Origin: a bacterium
GTDB taxonomy: Bacteria > Bacillota > Clostridia > Oscillospirales > Oscillospiraceae
Direction of reading: 5' to 3'
NCBI GenBank assembly: GCA_004560305.1
Contig: SFVI01000004.1
Location: 18,504 to 82,503, forward strand
DNA: 64,000 nucleotides
The position numbers were made by a program, and so were the translations under genes. This document shows, one piece after another, positions 39,542 through 48,472 of this stretch. Positions within the stretch are counted from its first letter, which is position 1. Each line of letters begins with the position of its first letter. The notes beneath the pieces are model-generated. The model searched no databases. It saw nothing but the letters and a program-made list of their open reading frames with translations, and had not been told where the DNA came from.

Positions 39542-40380
39542 AAGAATATCTCAGAAAAAACGGCATCAAGGTAGGCATCATCGTCATTGCCGTGGTGCTG
39601 CTGATCGGCGTGGGCGCTGCTGCCCGGGGCGGGCAGATCAGCTTTTTGCAGAATGTCACCGGGTTTGTGGAAGCGCCTTTGAAGCGGGTGCTCAGCTCCG
39701 CGGTGAATGTATTGGACGGCATCTATGGCTATATCTTTGAGTATGACTCACTGATCGCCGAGAACGAATCCCTCCGGGCCCAGCTGGCCGAGGCCCAGGA
39801 GTCCGCCCGCAACGGCATGGCGGCTTCAGAGGAGAACACCCGCCTGCGCAAGCTGTTGGAGCTGCGGGAGCAGCACACCGACTACGTGCTGGAGAGCAGC
39901 AAGGTGGTGCTCTGGTCCTCCTCCAACTGGTCCTCCGCCTTTACCATCAGCAAAGGCGCCAGCAGCGGCATTGCGCTGGGCGCCCCGGTCATCACCGAGT
40001 ATGGCGCGGTGGTGGGCCAGGTCACGGAGCTGGGGGAGAACTGGGCCACCGTCTCCACCCTGATCGACGTGGATATGAGCGTGGGCGCCTTCGTGGGCGC
40101 CGCGGGCAACTCCGGCATGGTGGTGGGTGAATTCGGCCTGATGCGCAAAAACCAGGCCAAGCTGACCTTCCTTGCTGACGGCGCCCAGATCTTTGTGGGC
40201 GACGATGTGCTGACCTCCGGCTCCGGTGGGGCCTTCCCCGCGGGCCTGGTGATCGGCAAGCTGACCGCCGTGCAGACCGAGGCCGGCGGCCAGATCGAGT
40301 ATGGCATCGTGGAGCCCCAGTGCGACCTGGACTCCCTGGTGCAGGTGTTTATCATCAAGGATTTTGAAGTGGTGGAATAA
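39538..40380 (+). CDS. mreC: Rod-shape-determining protein MreC
   Basis: 280 residues from a TTG start overlapping the maf stop; GGGAG lies 9 bases upstream. One N-terminal transmembrane helix (VGIIVIAVVLLIGVGAAARG), a coiled coil (ENESLRAQLAEAQESARNGM to LRKLLELREQ), then the MreC beta-domain (GASSGIALGAPVITEYGAVVGQVTELGENWATVSTLIDVDMSVGA) and GDDVLTSGSGGAFPAGLVIGKL. It scaffolds the elongasome outside the membrane. mreB is not in this cluster or elsewhere in the window. Confidence 0.95.
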   Translation: MKEYLRKNGIKVGIIVIAVVLLIGVGAAARGGQISFLQNVTGFVEAPLKRVLSSAVNVLDGIYGYIFEYDSLIAENESLRAQLAEAQESARNGMAASEENTRLRKLLELREQHTDYVLESSKVVLWSSSNWSSAFTISKGASSGIALGAPVITEYGAVVGQVTELGENWATVSTLIDVDMSVGAFVGAAGNSGMVVGEFGLMRKNQAKLTFLADGAQIFVGDDVLTSGSGGAFPAGLVIGKLTAVQTEAGGQIEYGIVEPQCDLDSLVQVFIIKDFEVVE

Positions 40381-40383
40381 GCT

Positions 40384-40878
40384 TTGCTGAACTTTTTTGA
40401 AAAGATCAACCTGAAAAAACTGCTGAAATATCTGCTGTTCATGTTCCTGACCCTGATCACCCAGAACACCCTGTTCACCCAGCTGCGGCTGCTTGGGGTG
40501 TGTCCGCTGCTGCTGCCCTCGGTGGCGGTGGCGGTGGGGATGTTTGAGGGGCCGGTGTTCGGCGCCTATTTCAGCCTCATTATGGGCATCTTCGGGGACA
40601 TGGCCTTCAAGGAGCAGGCGGTGCTTTTCACCGCTGTGCTGCCCAGCCTGTCCTTCATCGCCGCCTTCATGGCTCAGTATTTTGTGAATCGCCGGCTGTT
40701 TGCCTACATGGGCATGGCCCTGGCTGCTGCCTTTGCCACTGCCGCGGTGCAGATGCTGCGCACCATGGCCGGGGACAGCTTCAGCTTCTCCATGATCACC
40801 ACCATGGTCATCCAGGCCCTCTGGTCCATGCCTCCCGCGGTGCTGGCCTATTTCCCGCCGGCCAAGTGGATCAAATAG
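40384..40878 (+). CDS. mreD: Rod-shape-determining protein MreD
   Basis: 164 residues with five to six transmembrane helices and little else, as usual for MreD: YLLFMFLTLITQNTLFTQL, LLLPSVAVAVGMFEGPVFGAYFSLIMGIFGDMAF, and a C-terminal WSMPPAVLAYFPP. It begins with TTG three bases after mreC, so the pair are co-translated. Identification rests on hydropathy and on position between mreC and the PBP2 gene more than on sequence signatures. Confidence 0.88.
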   Translation: MLNFFEKINLKKLLKYLLFMFLTLITQNTLFTQLRLLGVCPLLLPSVAVAVGMFEGPVFGAYFSLIMGIFGDMAFKEQAVLFTAVLPSLSFIAAFMAQYFVNRRLFAYMGMALAAAFATAAVQMLRTMAGDSFSFSMITTMVIQALWSMPPAVLAYFPPAKWIK

Positions 40879-40912
40879 TTTCGTTACCCTGTGTTTCTAA
40901 AGAGGAAAAGCA

Positions 40913-43018
40913 ATGAACAAGAGACTCATAAAACCTGCCCGGCTGGTGGCCATGGCCGTCATTCTCCTGGTGCTGCTGACGGTGTACCTGGTCTTTCTCT
41001 ACAAGCTCCAGATCATCAAAGGCGAGGAGTATTACAACCGCAGCAACGAGATTACTACCACTACCCGGACTGTCACTGCCGCCCGTGGCAATATTCTGGA
41101 TCGCTACGGCCGTGTTCTGGTCAGCAACAAAGAGTGTTATAACCTGCAGATCGACACGGACAAGCTCTTCGCCAATGAGGACCCCAACGCCGTTATTCTG
41201 GAGCTGGTGAAAATGGTGCAGGGCTTTGGCGACAGCTATACCGACGATTTGCCTATCAGCACAGAGACGCCCTTTGAATACAACGAGAACATGACCGCCA
41301 TCCAGCGCACCATGCTCAACGCCTACTTCAAGCGCCAGGAGCTGGACGAAAACTCCACCGCTGTGGAGCTGATGAGCTATATGCGCACCCGCTATGATAT
41401 CGACAACAGCTATACAGCCGAGGAGATGCGCATCATCGCCGGTGTCCGCTACTCCATCAATGTGCGCTACGCCGTCAACACCGCCGACTACATCTTCGTG
41501 GAGGATGCCAGCATGGAGCTGATCTCCTCCATCATGGAGCAGAAGCTGGCGGGCATTGAGGTGGACCGGGCCTATGTCCGGGAATACTCCACCGAGTACG
41601 CGGCCCACATCCTGGGTTACACGGGCCTGATGACCCAGGAGGAGTACGAGCGCTATTCCCTGCTGAATTATGCCAATGACGCCATGGTGGGCAAGGACGG
41701 CATTGAATACGCCTTTGAAAGCTACCTCCACGGTAAGGACGGCGAGGTGAAGGAGACCCGCAACGCCGCCGGCACCATCCTGGCCACAGAATATATTGTC
41801 GAGCCGGAACCCGGCAACCACATCTATCTCACCATTGACAGCGTCCTGCAGGAGCAGACGGAGCGTATCCTGGCCAGCGGTGTGGAGAGTCTGAAAAAGA
41901 CCTATGCCCAGGCCCGGGCCGAGGCCGCCGGCCGTGGCGAGCCCTATGACCCGGAGTTCAAGGATGAGATCACCGGTGCCGCCGCCGTGGTGGTGGATGT
42001 GCGTACCGGGGAACCGCTGGCCATGGCCAGCTGGCCCACCTATGATGTGTCCACCGTGGTGGAAAACTATGCGGAGCTGCTGGAAACCCCCAACGCGCCC
42101 CTGTTTAACCGGGCGCTCATGGGCGCCTACGCCCCCGGCTCCACCTTCAAGCCCTGCACCGCCATCGCTGCCCTGACCAAGGGTATCATCAACACCGAGT
42201 ATAAGGTCAAGTGCGAGGGCGTCTTTACCAAGTACGCGGCTGACGGCTATGCCCCTGAATGCTGGATCTGGGCCGAAGGCTATACCCACCCGGAGGAAAA
42301 CGTCACCACTGCCATCCGGGACTCCTGCAACTACTTCTTCTATACCATCGGCAACGACCTGGGCGTTGACGATATGGGCGAGTTTGCCCATAACTTCGGC
42401 CTGGGTGTGCCCACCGGCATTGAGCTGGTGGAGACCACCGGCAACATGTCCAACCGGGCCAACCACTCCGACTACACCGGCACCGAGTGGCGTATCGGTG
42501 ATACGCTGCAGGCCGCCATCGGCCAGGCCGACAGCGTGTTCTCCCCCATCCAGATGGCTGAATATTGCGCCACCATTGCCAACGGCGGCACCCGCTATTC
42601 CGCCTCCATCCTCAAGGCCATCCGCAACTATGACTATACCGAGAAGCTCTATGAACGAGAGCCGGAGGTGCTCAGCACGGTGGAGACTGCGGACTACAAC
42701 TGGGCTGCCGTTCACGAAGGCATGTGGCTGGTGCTGAATGACTATATCAATGAGAAGAACGTGCTGGAGTGGTATGACTGCGCCCTGAAGGTAGCCGGCA
42801 AGACCGGTACGGCCCAGAAAGGTGAAAACATCCAGAACGACGGCCTCTTTATGTGCTACGCCCCCTATGACGCCCCGGAAGTGGCCATCTTTGTGGCGGT
42901 GGAGCGAGGCGGCAGCGGCGCCAGCGTCCAGTTTATCGCCCGTCAGATCATGGACGCCTACATCACCATCCGCGGCTACAGCGATACCTCCGAGGAAGAG
43001 ATGTGCCTGCTGAAGTAA
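40913..43018 (+). CDS. mrdA: Penicillin-binding protein 2 (MrdA-type transpeptidase)
   Basis: 701 residues. N-terminal transmembrane helix (ARLVAMAVILLVLLTVYLVFLYKLQI), then the non-catalytic dimerisation domain with ARGNILDRYGRVLVSN, then the transpeptidase domain: SxxK is APGSTFKPCTAIAAL, SxN is RDSCNYFFY, KTG is VAGKTGTAQKGE. Class B PBP2 cross-links elongation-phase peptidoglycan together with RodA and the Mre proteins. Last gene of the maf-mreC-mreD-mrdA group; AGAGG precedes the ATG. Confidence 0.95.
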   Translation: MNKRLIKPARLVAMAVILLVLLTVYLVFLYKLQIIKGEEYYNRSNEITTTTRTVTAARGNILDRYGRVLVSNKECYNLQIDTDKLFANEDPNAVILELVKMVQGFGDSYTDDLPISTETPFEYNENMTAIQRTMLNAYFKRQELDENSTAVELMSYMRTRYDIDNSYTAEEMRIIAGVRYSINVRYAVNTADYIFVEDASMELISSIMEQKLAGIEVDRAYVREYSTEYAAHILGYTGLMTQEEYERYSLLNYANDAMVGKDGIEYAFESYLHGKDGEVKETRNAAGTILATEYIVEPEPGNHIYLTIDSVLQEQTERILASGVESLKKTYAQARAEAAGRGEPYDPEFKDEITGAAAVVVDVRTGEPLAMASWPTYDVSTVVENYAELLETPNAPLFNRALMGAYAPGSTFKPCTAIAALTKGIINTEYKVKCEGVFTKYAADGYAPECWIWAEGYTHPEENVTTAIRDSCNYFFYTIGNDLGVDDMGEFAHNFGLGVPTGIELVETTGNMSNRANHSDYTGTEWRIGDTLQAAIGQADSVFSPIQMAEYCATIANGGTRYSASILKAIRNYDYTEKLYEREPEVLSTVETADYNWAAVHEGMWLVLNDYINEKNVLEWYDCALKVAGKTGTAQKGENIQNDGLFMCYAPYDAPEVAIFVAVERGGSGASVQFIARQIMDAYITIRGYSDTSEEEMCLLK

Positions 43019-43087
43019 GGGGCGGGAGATCGGAAGTATTTACAAATATTTTCCAATTAATTTTCCTTGTTCTGGCAGGAAAAACTA

Positions 43088-43116
43088 TTGCGAATCGTGA
43101 ATTTTTTGTTTATAAT
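43088..43116 (+). promoter_or_regulatory. Promoter of mgsA
   Basis: TTGCGA (43088-43093), 17-bp spacer, TATAAT (43111-43116), leader of about 45 bases. A possible weak stem TTTTCC/GGAAAA lies just upstream (43060-43085). Confidence 0.8.
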
Positions 43117-43166
43117 GGGGCGAATCGTTTGTTTAGATATAAAAAATGTGAGGATAGGAGTAAAGC

Positions 43167-43571
43167 ATGAACATTGCGTTGATGGCACACGACAGGAAAA
43201 AAGAACTGATGGTTCAGTTCTGCATCGCCTACTGCGGCATTCTTGCCGAACATTCCCTCTGTGCGACCCATGTTACCGGCAAACTGGTCTCTGAGGCCAC
43301 AGGTTTGCCCATCACCCTGTATCTCCATGCCGATCAGGGCGGCGCCCAGCAGATCGGCGCACGCATCTCCTTCAATGAGATCGACCTGGTGCTGTTTTTC
43401 TGCGATCCGGCCAACCCCAAGGGCTTTGACGATATCAATAAGATCGAGCGGCTCTGTGACCAGTATCAGATCCCCTTTGCCACCAATGCCGCCACCGCCG
43501 AGGTCCTTGTCCAGGGCCTGCGCCGGGGCGACTTGGATTGGCGCAATATCGTCAACCCCCAGAAGCGGTGA
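43167..43571 (+). CDS. mgsA: Methylglyoxal synthase
   Basis: 134 residues. MNIALMAHDRKKELMVQF contains the phosphate-binding start (AHDRKK), and HADQGGAQQIGARI and VLFFCDPANPKGF hold the catalytic aspartates and glycine-rich phosphate loop. It removes phosphate from dihydroxyacetone phosphate to make methylglyoxal, a bypass when triose phosphates accumulate. It is a single gene with its own promoter and terminator. Confidence 0.95.
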   Translation: MNIALMAHDRKKELMVQFCIAYCGILAEHSLCATHVTGKLVSEATGLPITLYLHADQGGAQQIGARISFNEIDLVLFFCDPANPKGFDDINKIERLCDQYQIPFATNAATAEVLVQGLRRGDLDWRNIVNPQKR

Positions 43572-43589
43572 GACCAGCAAAACGCATTC

Positions 43590-43618
43590 GGCGCGGCCGT
43601 GGCCGCGCCGCTTTTTTT
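43590..43618 (+). terminator. Terminator of mgsA
   Basis: 9-bp GC stem GGCGCGGCC/GGCCGCGCC followed by GC and seven T residues. Confidence 0.92.
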
Positions 43619-43638
43619 GCCGCAGAGCCGCTTTCCTA

Positions 43639-43671
43639 TTGACAAATCCCCAATCCTGGTATACTTATAAT
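43639..43671 (+). promoter_or_regulatory. Promoter region of hisS-aspS
   Basis: TTGACA (43639-43644) with an extended -10 TGGTATACT (TATACT 43660-43665, spacer 15) and an overlapping TATAAT (43666-43671). Only about 40 bases of leader follow, too short for a T-box. Confidence 0.6.
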
Positions 43672-43707
43672 ATTTAGCGATTGTAATATGGAAAGGAAAA
43701 AATACCC

Positions 43708-45063
43708 ATGCCAAAGGTATCACCCCGTACACTTTCCGGCTTTATGGAGCTGCTGCCGGACGCTCAGATGAAGATGGAACGGATGATGGAGGTCCTGCGC
43801 CGGAGCTATGGCGTTTACGGCTTCACCCCGCTGGACACTCCTGTAATCGAATCTGCCCAGGTGCTGCTGGCCAAGGGCGGCGGCGAGACCGAGAAGCAGA
43901 TCTACCGCTTCCAGAAGGGGGACAGTGACCTGGCCCTCCGCTTTGACCTGACCGTACCCCTGGCCAAGTATGTGGCCGCCCATTACAGCGAGCTGACCTT
44001 CCCCTTCCGCCGCTATCAGATCGGCAAAGTCTACCGGGGCGAGCGGGCCCAGCGGGGCCGCTTCCGGGAATTCTATCAGGCGGATATCGACATCATCGGC
44101 GACGGCAAGCTGGATATCATTAACGAGGCGGAGATCCCCGCCATTATCTATAACACCTTCACCAAGCTGGGCATCAGCAAGTTCAGGATCAAGGTGAACA
44201 ACCGCAAGCTGCTCAACGGCTTCTATGCCATGAACGGCATGAGCGAGAAGGCCGGCGACATCATGCGCACCGTGGACAAGCTGGACAAGATAGGCAGCGA
44301 GAAGGTGAAGCTGCTGCTCATCGACGAGGTGAAGATGCTGCCCTGCAAGGCGGAGAACGTGCTGGACTTCATGGCCATCCAGGGCAGCAACGACGAGGTC
44401 ATCGCTGCGCTGGAGCGGTTCCGGGGCATGGACGAGACCTTTGACCAGGGCCTGGACGAGCTGAAAACCGTCACCCGGTATCTGGCGGACTTCGGCGTGC
44501 CGGAGAGCAATTTCGCCATCGACCTGACCATCGCCCGGGGCCTGGACTACTACACCGGCACCGTCTATGAGACAGAGATGACCGAGCACCCGGAGATCGG
44601 CTCCGTCTGCTCCGGCGGCCGCTATGACAACCTGGCCGAATACTATACCGACAAGCAGCTGCCCGGCGTGGGCATCTCCATCGGTCTGACCCGGCTGTTC
44701 TATGTGCTGGGGGAGCAGGGGCTCTTGTCCGATGAGATCGTCACCGCCCCCTGCGACGCCCTGGTGATCCCCATGACCGAGGACCTGGGCTATGCCATCG
44801 CCGCCGCTACCACTCTGCGTCAGGCCGGCGTCCGCACCCAGCTCTACGGCGAGAAGAAGAAGTTCAAAGCCAAGATGAGCTATGCGGATAAGCTGGCTAT
44901 CCCCTTTGTGGTGCTGGTGGGGGAGGACGAGATCAGGGAAGGCGTCCTTTCCGTGAAGGATATGCAGAGCGGCCAGCAGGAGAAGCTGACGCCCGCCCAG
45001 GCGGCGGAGAAGATCGGCGCGGCCATCGCAATGCGCGGCAGCGGCGCCGTTATTAAGGAATAA
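43708..45063 (+). CDS. hisS: Histidyl-tRNA synthetase
   Basis: 451 residues. Class II synthetase: motif 2 RRYQIGKVYRGERAQRGRFREFYQADIDIIG, histidine motif LDYYTGTVYETEM and motif 3 GVGISIGLTRLFYVLGEQG. The C-terminal anticodon-binding domain (about 345-430) begins CDALVIPM and ends LSVKDMQSGQQEKLTPAQ. It charges tRNA-His, encoded at 7758-7834. It is followed 30 bases on by aspS, a conserved hisS-aspS pair. Confidence 0.96.
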   Translation: MPKVSPRTLSGFMELLPDAQMKMERMMEVLRRSYGVYGFTPLDTPVIESAQVLLAKGGGETEKQIYRFQKGDSDLALRFDLTVPLAKYVAAHYSELTFPFRRYQIGKVYRGERAQRGRFREFYQADIDIIGDGKLDIINEAEIPAIIYNTFTKLGISKFRIKVNNRKLLNGFYAMNGMSEKAGDIMRTVDKLDKIGSEKVKLLLIDEVKMLPCKAENVLDFMAIQGSNDEVIAALERFRGMDETFDQGLDELKTVTRYLADFGVPESNFAIDLTIARGLDYYTGTVYETEMTEHPEIGSVCSGGRYDNLAEYYTDKQLPGVGISIGLTRLFYVLGEQGLLSDEIVTAPCDALVIPMTEDLGYAIAAATTLRQAGVRTQLYGEKKKFKAKMSYADKLAIPFVVLVGEDEIREGVLSVKDMQSGQQEKLTPAQAAEKIGAAIAMRGSGAVIKE

Positions 45064-45093
45064 GCATTTTGGGAAAAGTGAGGAGATATGAAA

Positions 45094-46875
45094 ATGACAC
45101 AGTCCCGTACCCATACCTGCAATGAGCTCCGGCTGGAGCATGTGGGGCAGAAGGTAAAGATCGTCGGCTGGATGGAGAACGTCCGGGAAGTGGGCAGCAA
45201 CTTTGCCTTTGTGGTTGTCCGCGATTTCTACGGTACCACCCAGGTGGTCATTGAGGACGAGACCATGATGGCCATCGTCAAGGGCATCAACAAGGAGTCC
45301 ACCATTTCCGTGGAGGGCACCGTGCGGGAGCGGGCCAGCAAGAACCCCAAGCAGGCCACCGGCGACATCGAGGTGGTGCCGGAGAAGATTGAGGTTCTGG
45401 GCAAGTGCCGCTATAACGAGCTGCCCTTTGAGATCAACCGCAGCCGGGAGGCGGACGAGACCCAGCGGCTGAAATACCGCTATCTGGACCTGCGCAACCC
45501 TGCCGTGAAGCAGAACATCATCCTCCGCTGCAACGTGATCGCCGCCCTGCGCCAGGCCATGACCGAGCACGGCTTTCTGGAGATCACCACCCCCATCCTC
45601 ACCGCCTCCTCCCCTGAGGGCGCACGGGACTATCTGGTGCCGGCCCGCAAGCACCCCGGCAAGTTCTACGCCCTGCCCCAGGCTCCCCAGCAGTTCAAGC
45701 AGCTGCTGATGACCTCCGGCTTTGACCGCTATTTCCAGATCGCTCCCTGCTTCCGGGATGAGGACGCACGGGGCGACCGCTCCCCCGGAGAGTTCTATCA
45801 GCTGGACATGGAGATGGCCTTTGCCGACCAGGAGGACGTGTTCGCTGTGCTGGAGGACGTGCTGCCCCCCATCTTTGCCAAGTACGGCACTTATAACATC
45901 GCTTCCTCCGCCCCCTTTACCCGCATCCCCTATCTGGAGGCCATGGAAAAGTACGGCTCCGACAAGCCGGACCTGCGCATCGATCTGATCGTCCAGGACA
46001 TCACCGCCCTGGTGCAGGGGGTGGACTTCGCTCCCTTCGCTGCCGGCAACTTGGTGAAGGCTATCGTGGTGTCTGACTGCGCCCTGACCCGCAAGAACAT
46101 CGACAAGCTCTGCGCCGATGTGGAGGTGCAGGCTGGCAACAAGCCCTACTGGTTCAAGCTGGACGAGAACGGCGAGCTTACCGGCGGCGTGGCCAAGTTC
46201 CTGGCTGACCGGAAGGAGGAGCTGGTGCAGGCCCTGGATCTGAAGCCCGGCTGCCTGGTGGGCGTTGCCGCGGGCAAGAAGGAGGCCGCCCAGAAGACCG
46301 CCGGCGTCATGCGCAAGATGCTGGGCAACGCCGTCCCCGGCCATATGGACAAAGAGCGCTATGAATTCTGCTGGATCGTGGACTTCCCCATGTACGAGAT
46401 CGGGGAGGAGAGCGGGGAGCTGGAGTTCTGCCACAACCCCTTCTCCATGCCCTCCGGCGGCCTGGATGTGCTGCTGAAGGCGGAGCGTGGGGAGATCGAC
46501 CCCCTCACCATCACCGCCGACCAGTACGACCTGGTGTGCAACGGGGTGGAGCTGTCCTCCGGCGCCGTCCGTAACCATGACCCGGAGATCATGATTAAGG
46601 CTTTCGAGATGGTACGTCTGGGCGAGGAGGACGTGAAGAAGAAGTTCCCCGCCATGTACAACGCCTTCTGCTACGGCGCACCCCCCCATGCGGGCATCGC
46701 CCCGGGGGTGGACCGCATGGTCATGCTGCTCTCCGGCGAGGAGAGCATCCGGGAGGTCATACCCTTCCCCATGAACAAGAACGCCCAGGACATCATGATG
46801 GGCGCTCCCTCCACCGTGGAGCAGAAGCAGCTGGACGAGCTGCACATCGCCATCGTGGGCGAGACTGAGGAATAA
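45094..46875 (+). CDS. aspS: Aspartyl-tRNA synthetase
   Basis: 593 residues. N-terminal OB fold (VKIVGWMENVREVGSNFAFVVVRDFYG), class II core with motif 2 FQIAPCFRDEDARGDRSPGEFYQLDMEM, the bacterial GAD insertion domain (about 290-410) and motif 3 GAPPHAGIAPGVDRMVMLL. The full-length bacterial form suggests it may also charge tRNA-Asn indirectly, but no GatCAB is in the window. Two ATGs are possible: 45088 is only two bases from AGGAG, whereas 45094 is at 8 bases and is preferred. Confidence 0.96.
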   Translation: MTQSRTHTCNELRLEHVGQKVKIVGWMENVREVGSNFAFVVVRDFYGTTQVVIEDETMMAIVKGINKESTISVEGTVRERASKNPKQATGDIEVVPEKIEVLGKCRYNELPFEINRSREADETQRLKYRYLDLRNPAVKQNIILRCNVIAALRQAMTEHGFLEITTPILTASSPEGARDYLVPARKHPGKFYALPQAPQQFKQLLMTSGFDRYFQIAPCFRDEDARGDRSPGEFYQLDMEMAFADQEDVFAVLEDVLPPIFAKYGTYNIASSAPFTRIPYLEAMEKYGSDKPDLRIDLIVQDITALVQGVDFAPFAAGNLVKAIVVSDCALTRKNIDKLCADVEVQAGNKPYWFKLDENGELTGGVAKFLADRKEELVQALDLKPGCLVGVAAGKKEAAQKTAGVMRKMLGNAVPGHMDKERYEFCWIVDFPMYEIGEESGELEFCHNPFSMPSGGLDVLLKAERGEIDPLTITADQYDLVCNGVELSSGAVRNHDPEIMIKAFEMVRLGEEDVKKKFPAMYNAFCYGAPPHAGIAPGVDRMVMLLSGEESIREVIPFPMNKNAQDIMMGAPSTVEQKQLDELHIAIVGETEE

Positions 46876-46883
46876 AAACATGC

Positions 46884-46918
46884 AAGCCGGAGGGCTTTTG
46901 CCCTCCGGCTTGGTTTCG
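46884..46918 (+). terminator. Terminator of hisS-aspS
   Basis: 12-bp stem AAGCCGGAGGGC/GCCCTCCGGCTT with loop TTTT, followed by GGTTTCGTT. Confidence 0.85.
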
Positions 46919-46940
46919 TTGTTGTATTAGGAGGCCAGCC

Positions 46941-48455
46941 ATGTTTTCCAGCATAAAGAGCTTTGGCGTCAGCGGTGTGGGCGGCTACAGTGTGGCCGTA
47001 GAGGTGTACATCTCCAACGGCATGCCCGGCTTTGAGATCGTGGGCCTGCCGGACGCCGCCGTGAAGGAAGCCCGGGAACGGGTGCGGGCTGCCATCAAGA
47101 ACAACGGCTTCCGCTTTCCAGTGAGCCGCATGACCGTGAATCTGGCCCCGGCGGACAAGAAAAAGGCGGGCACCGTTTATGACCTGCCCATACTCATGGG
47201 CATTCTGGCCGCCTCCGGGGAGATCAAACAGCCCCGGGAGGACTGCGCCTTTTTTGGTGAGTTGTCTCTGCTGGGGGCGCTGCGGCCGGTGGCCGGCGCT
47301 CTGCCCATGGCCATTGCCGCCCAGCGCTCCGGGGTGAAGGAGCTGTTTGTCCCGGCGGAGGACGCCGCCGAGGCCGCCTTCGCTCAGAACCTTACCGTCT
47401 ACCCGGTGGAGAATGTGGGGCAGCTGCTGCGCCATCTGCGGGGGGAAGAGACCATTGTCCCTGCTGCGCCGCCCAGTGTAGAGAACCTTTCCGGCCCGCT
47501 GCCGGACTTTTCCGACGTAAAGGGCCAGGAGAACGTGAAGCGGGCCCTGGAGATTGCTGCCGCCGGCGGCCACAACATCCTGATCGTGGGGCCTCCCGGC
47601 GCGGGCAAGTCCATGATGGCCAAGCGCCTGCCCGGCATCCTGCCGGATATGAGCCGGGAGGAGATCATCGCCTCCACGGAGATCCACTCTGTGGCCGGGC
47701 TCACCGGGCCAGGCAATCCCATTGTCTGCACCCGGCCCTTCCGTTCGCCCCATCACACCGTCTCCGCCACAGCCCTGGCCGGCGGCGGCAGCACGCCCCG
47801 TCCCGGGGAGATCAGCCTGGCCCATAACGGGGTGCTGTTTCTGGATGAGCTGCCGGAATTCGGCCGGGACGCCCTGGAGGTGCTGCGCCAGCCCCTGGAG
47901 GACGGGCAGGTCACCGTGTCCCGGGTGGCCGGCTCCGTCACCTATCCCAGCCGCTTCATGCTGGTCTGCGCCATGAACCCCTGCAAATGCGGCTGGTACG
48001 GGCACCCCTCCGGCCGCTGCCGCTGTACAGAAAATGAGCTGCGCCGCTACCACAGCCGCATCTCCGGCCCGCTGCTGGATCGGATCGACCTGATGGTGGA
48101 GGTGCCGGCCCTGGAGTTTGAGGAGCTGAAAAGCCGCCACCCCGGGGAGTCCTCCGCTGCCATCAAGCAGCGGGTGGACGCCGCCCGCCAGATCCAGCGC
48201 CGCCGTTACGGCAGCGGCGCCATGTGCAACGCCCTCACCGGCAGCCGGGAGCTGCGGGACTTCTGCGCCCTGGAAAGCGACGGCGAGGCCCTGATGAAGG
48301 CCGCCTTTGACAGCATGAACCTCTCCGCCCGCAGCTATGACCGCATCCTCCGGGTGGCGCGCACCATCGCGGACCTGGCCGGCAGTGAGACCATCCAGCC
48401 CGACCATATCGCCGAGGCCATCCAGTACCGCACCTACGATTTCCGGGAGAACTGA
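46941..48455 (+). CDS. comM: YifB/ComM-family Mg-chelatase-like AAA+ ATPase
   Basis: 504 residues. N-terminal lonC-like domain (SIKSFGVSGVGGYSVAVEVYISNGMPGFEIVGLPDAAVKE), central AAA+ with Walker A GPPGAGKSMMAKRLPGILP, Walker B LAHNGVLFLDELPEF, and the Mg-chelatase motif RSPHHTVSATALAGGG; a zinc-finger-like CAMNPCKCGWYGHPSGRCRC and a C-terminal MCM-type domain follow. ComM is a hexameric branch-migration helicase helping integrate transformed DNA. AGGAGG precedes the ATG. Single gene; downstream is a hairpin-rich region. Confidence 0.94.
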   Translation: MFSSIKSFGVSGVGGYSVAVEVYISNGMPGFEIVGLPDAAVKEARERVRAAIKNNGFRFPVSRMTVNLAPADKKKAGTVYDLPILMGILAASGEIKQPREDCAFFGELSLLGALRPVAGALPMAIAAQRSGVKELFVPAEDAAEAAFAQNLTVYPVENVGQLLRHLRGEETIVPAAPPSVENLSGPLPDFSDVKGQENVKRALEIAAAGGHNILIVGPPGAGKSMMAKRLPGILPDMSREEIIASTEIHSVAGLTGPGNPIVCTRPFRSPHHTVSATALAGGGSTPRPGEISLAHNGVLFLDELPEFGRDALEVLRQPLEDGQVTVSRVAGSVTYPSRFMLVCAMNPCKCGWYGHPSGRCRCTENELRRYHSRISGPLLDRIDLMVEVPALEFEELKSRHPGESSAAIKQRVDAARQIQRRRYGSGAMCNALTGSRELRDFCALESDGEALMKAAFDSMNLSARSYDRILRVARTIADLAGSETIQPDHIAEAIQYRTYDFREN

Positions 48456-48472
48456 ACAGAACATATAACAGG

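Noticed and set aside
43621..43707. T-box leader before hisS-aspS
   Set aside because: Only about 40 bases lie between promoter and start, without a TGGN-type T-box sequence or specifier stem.
43720..46881. 1053-codon minus-strand open frame
   Set aside because: Shadow of hisS and aspS across their intergenic gap; no domains or ribosome binding site.
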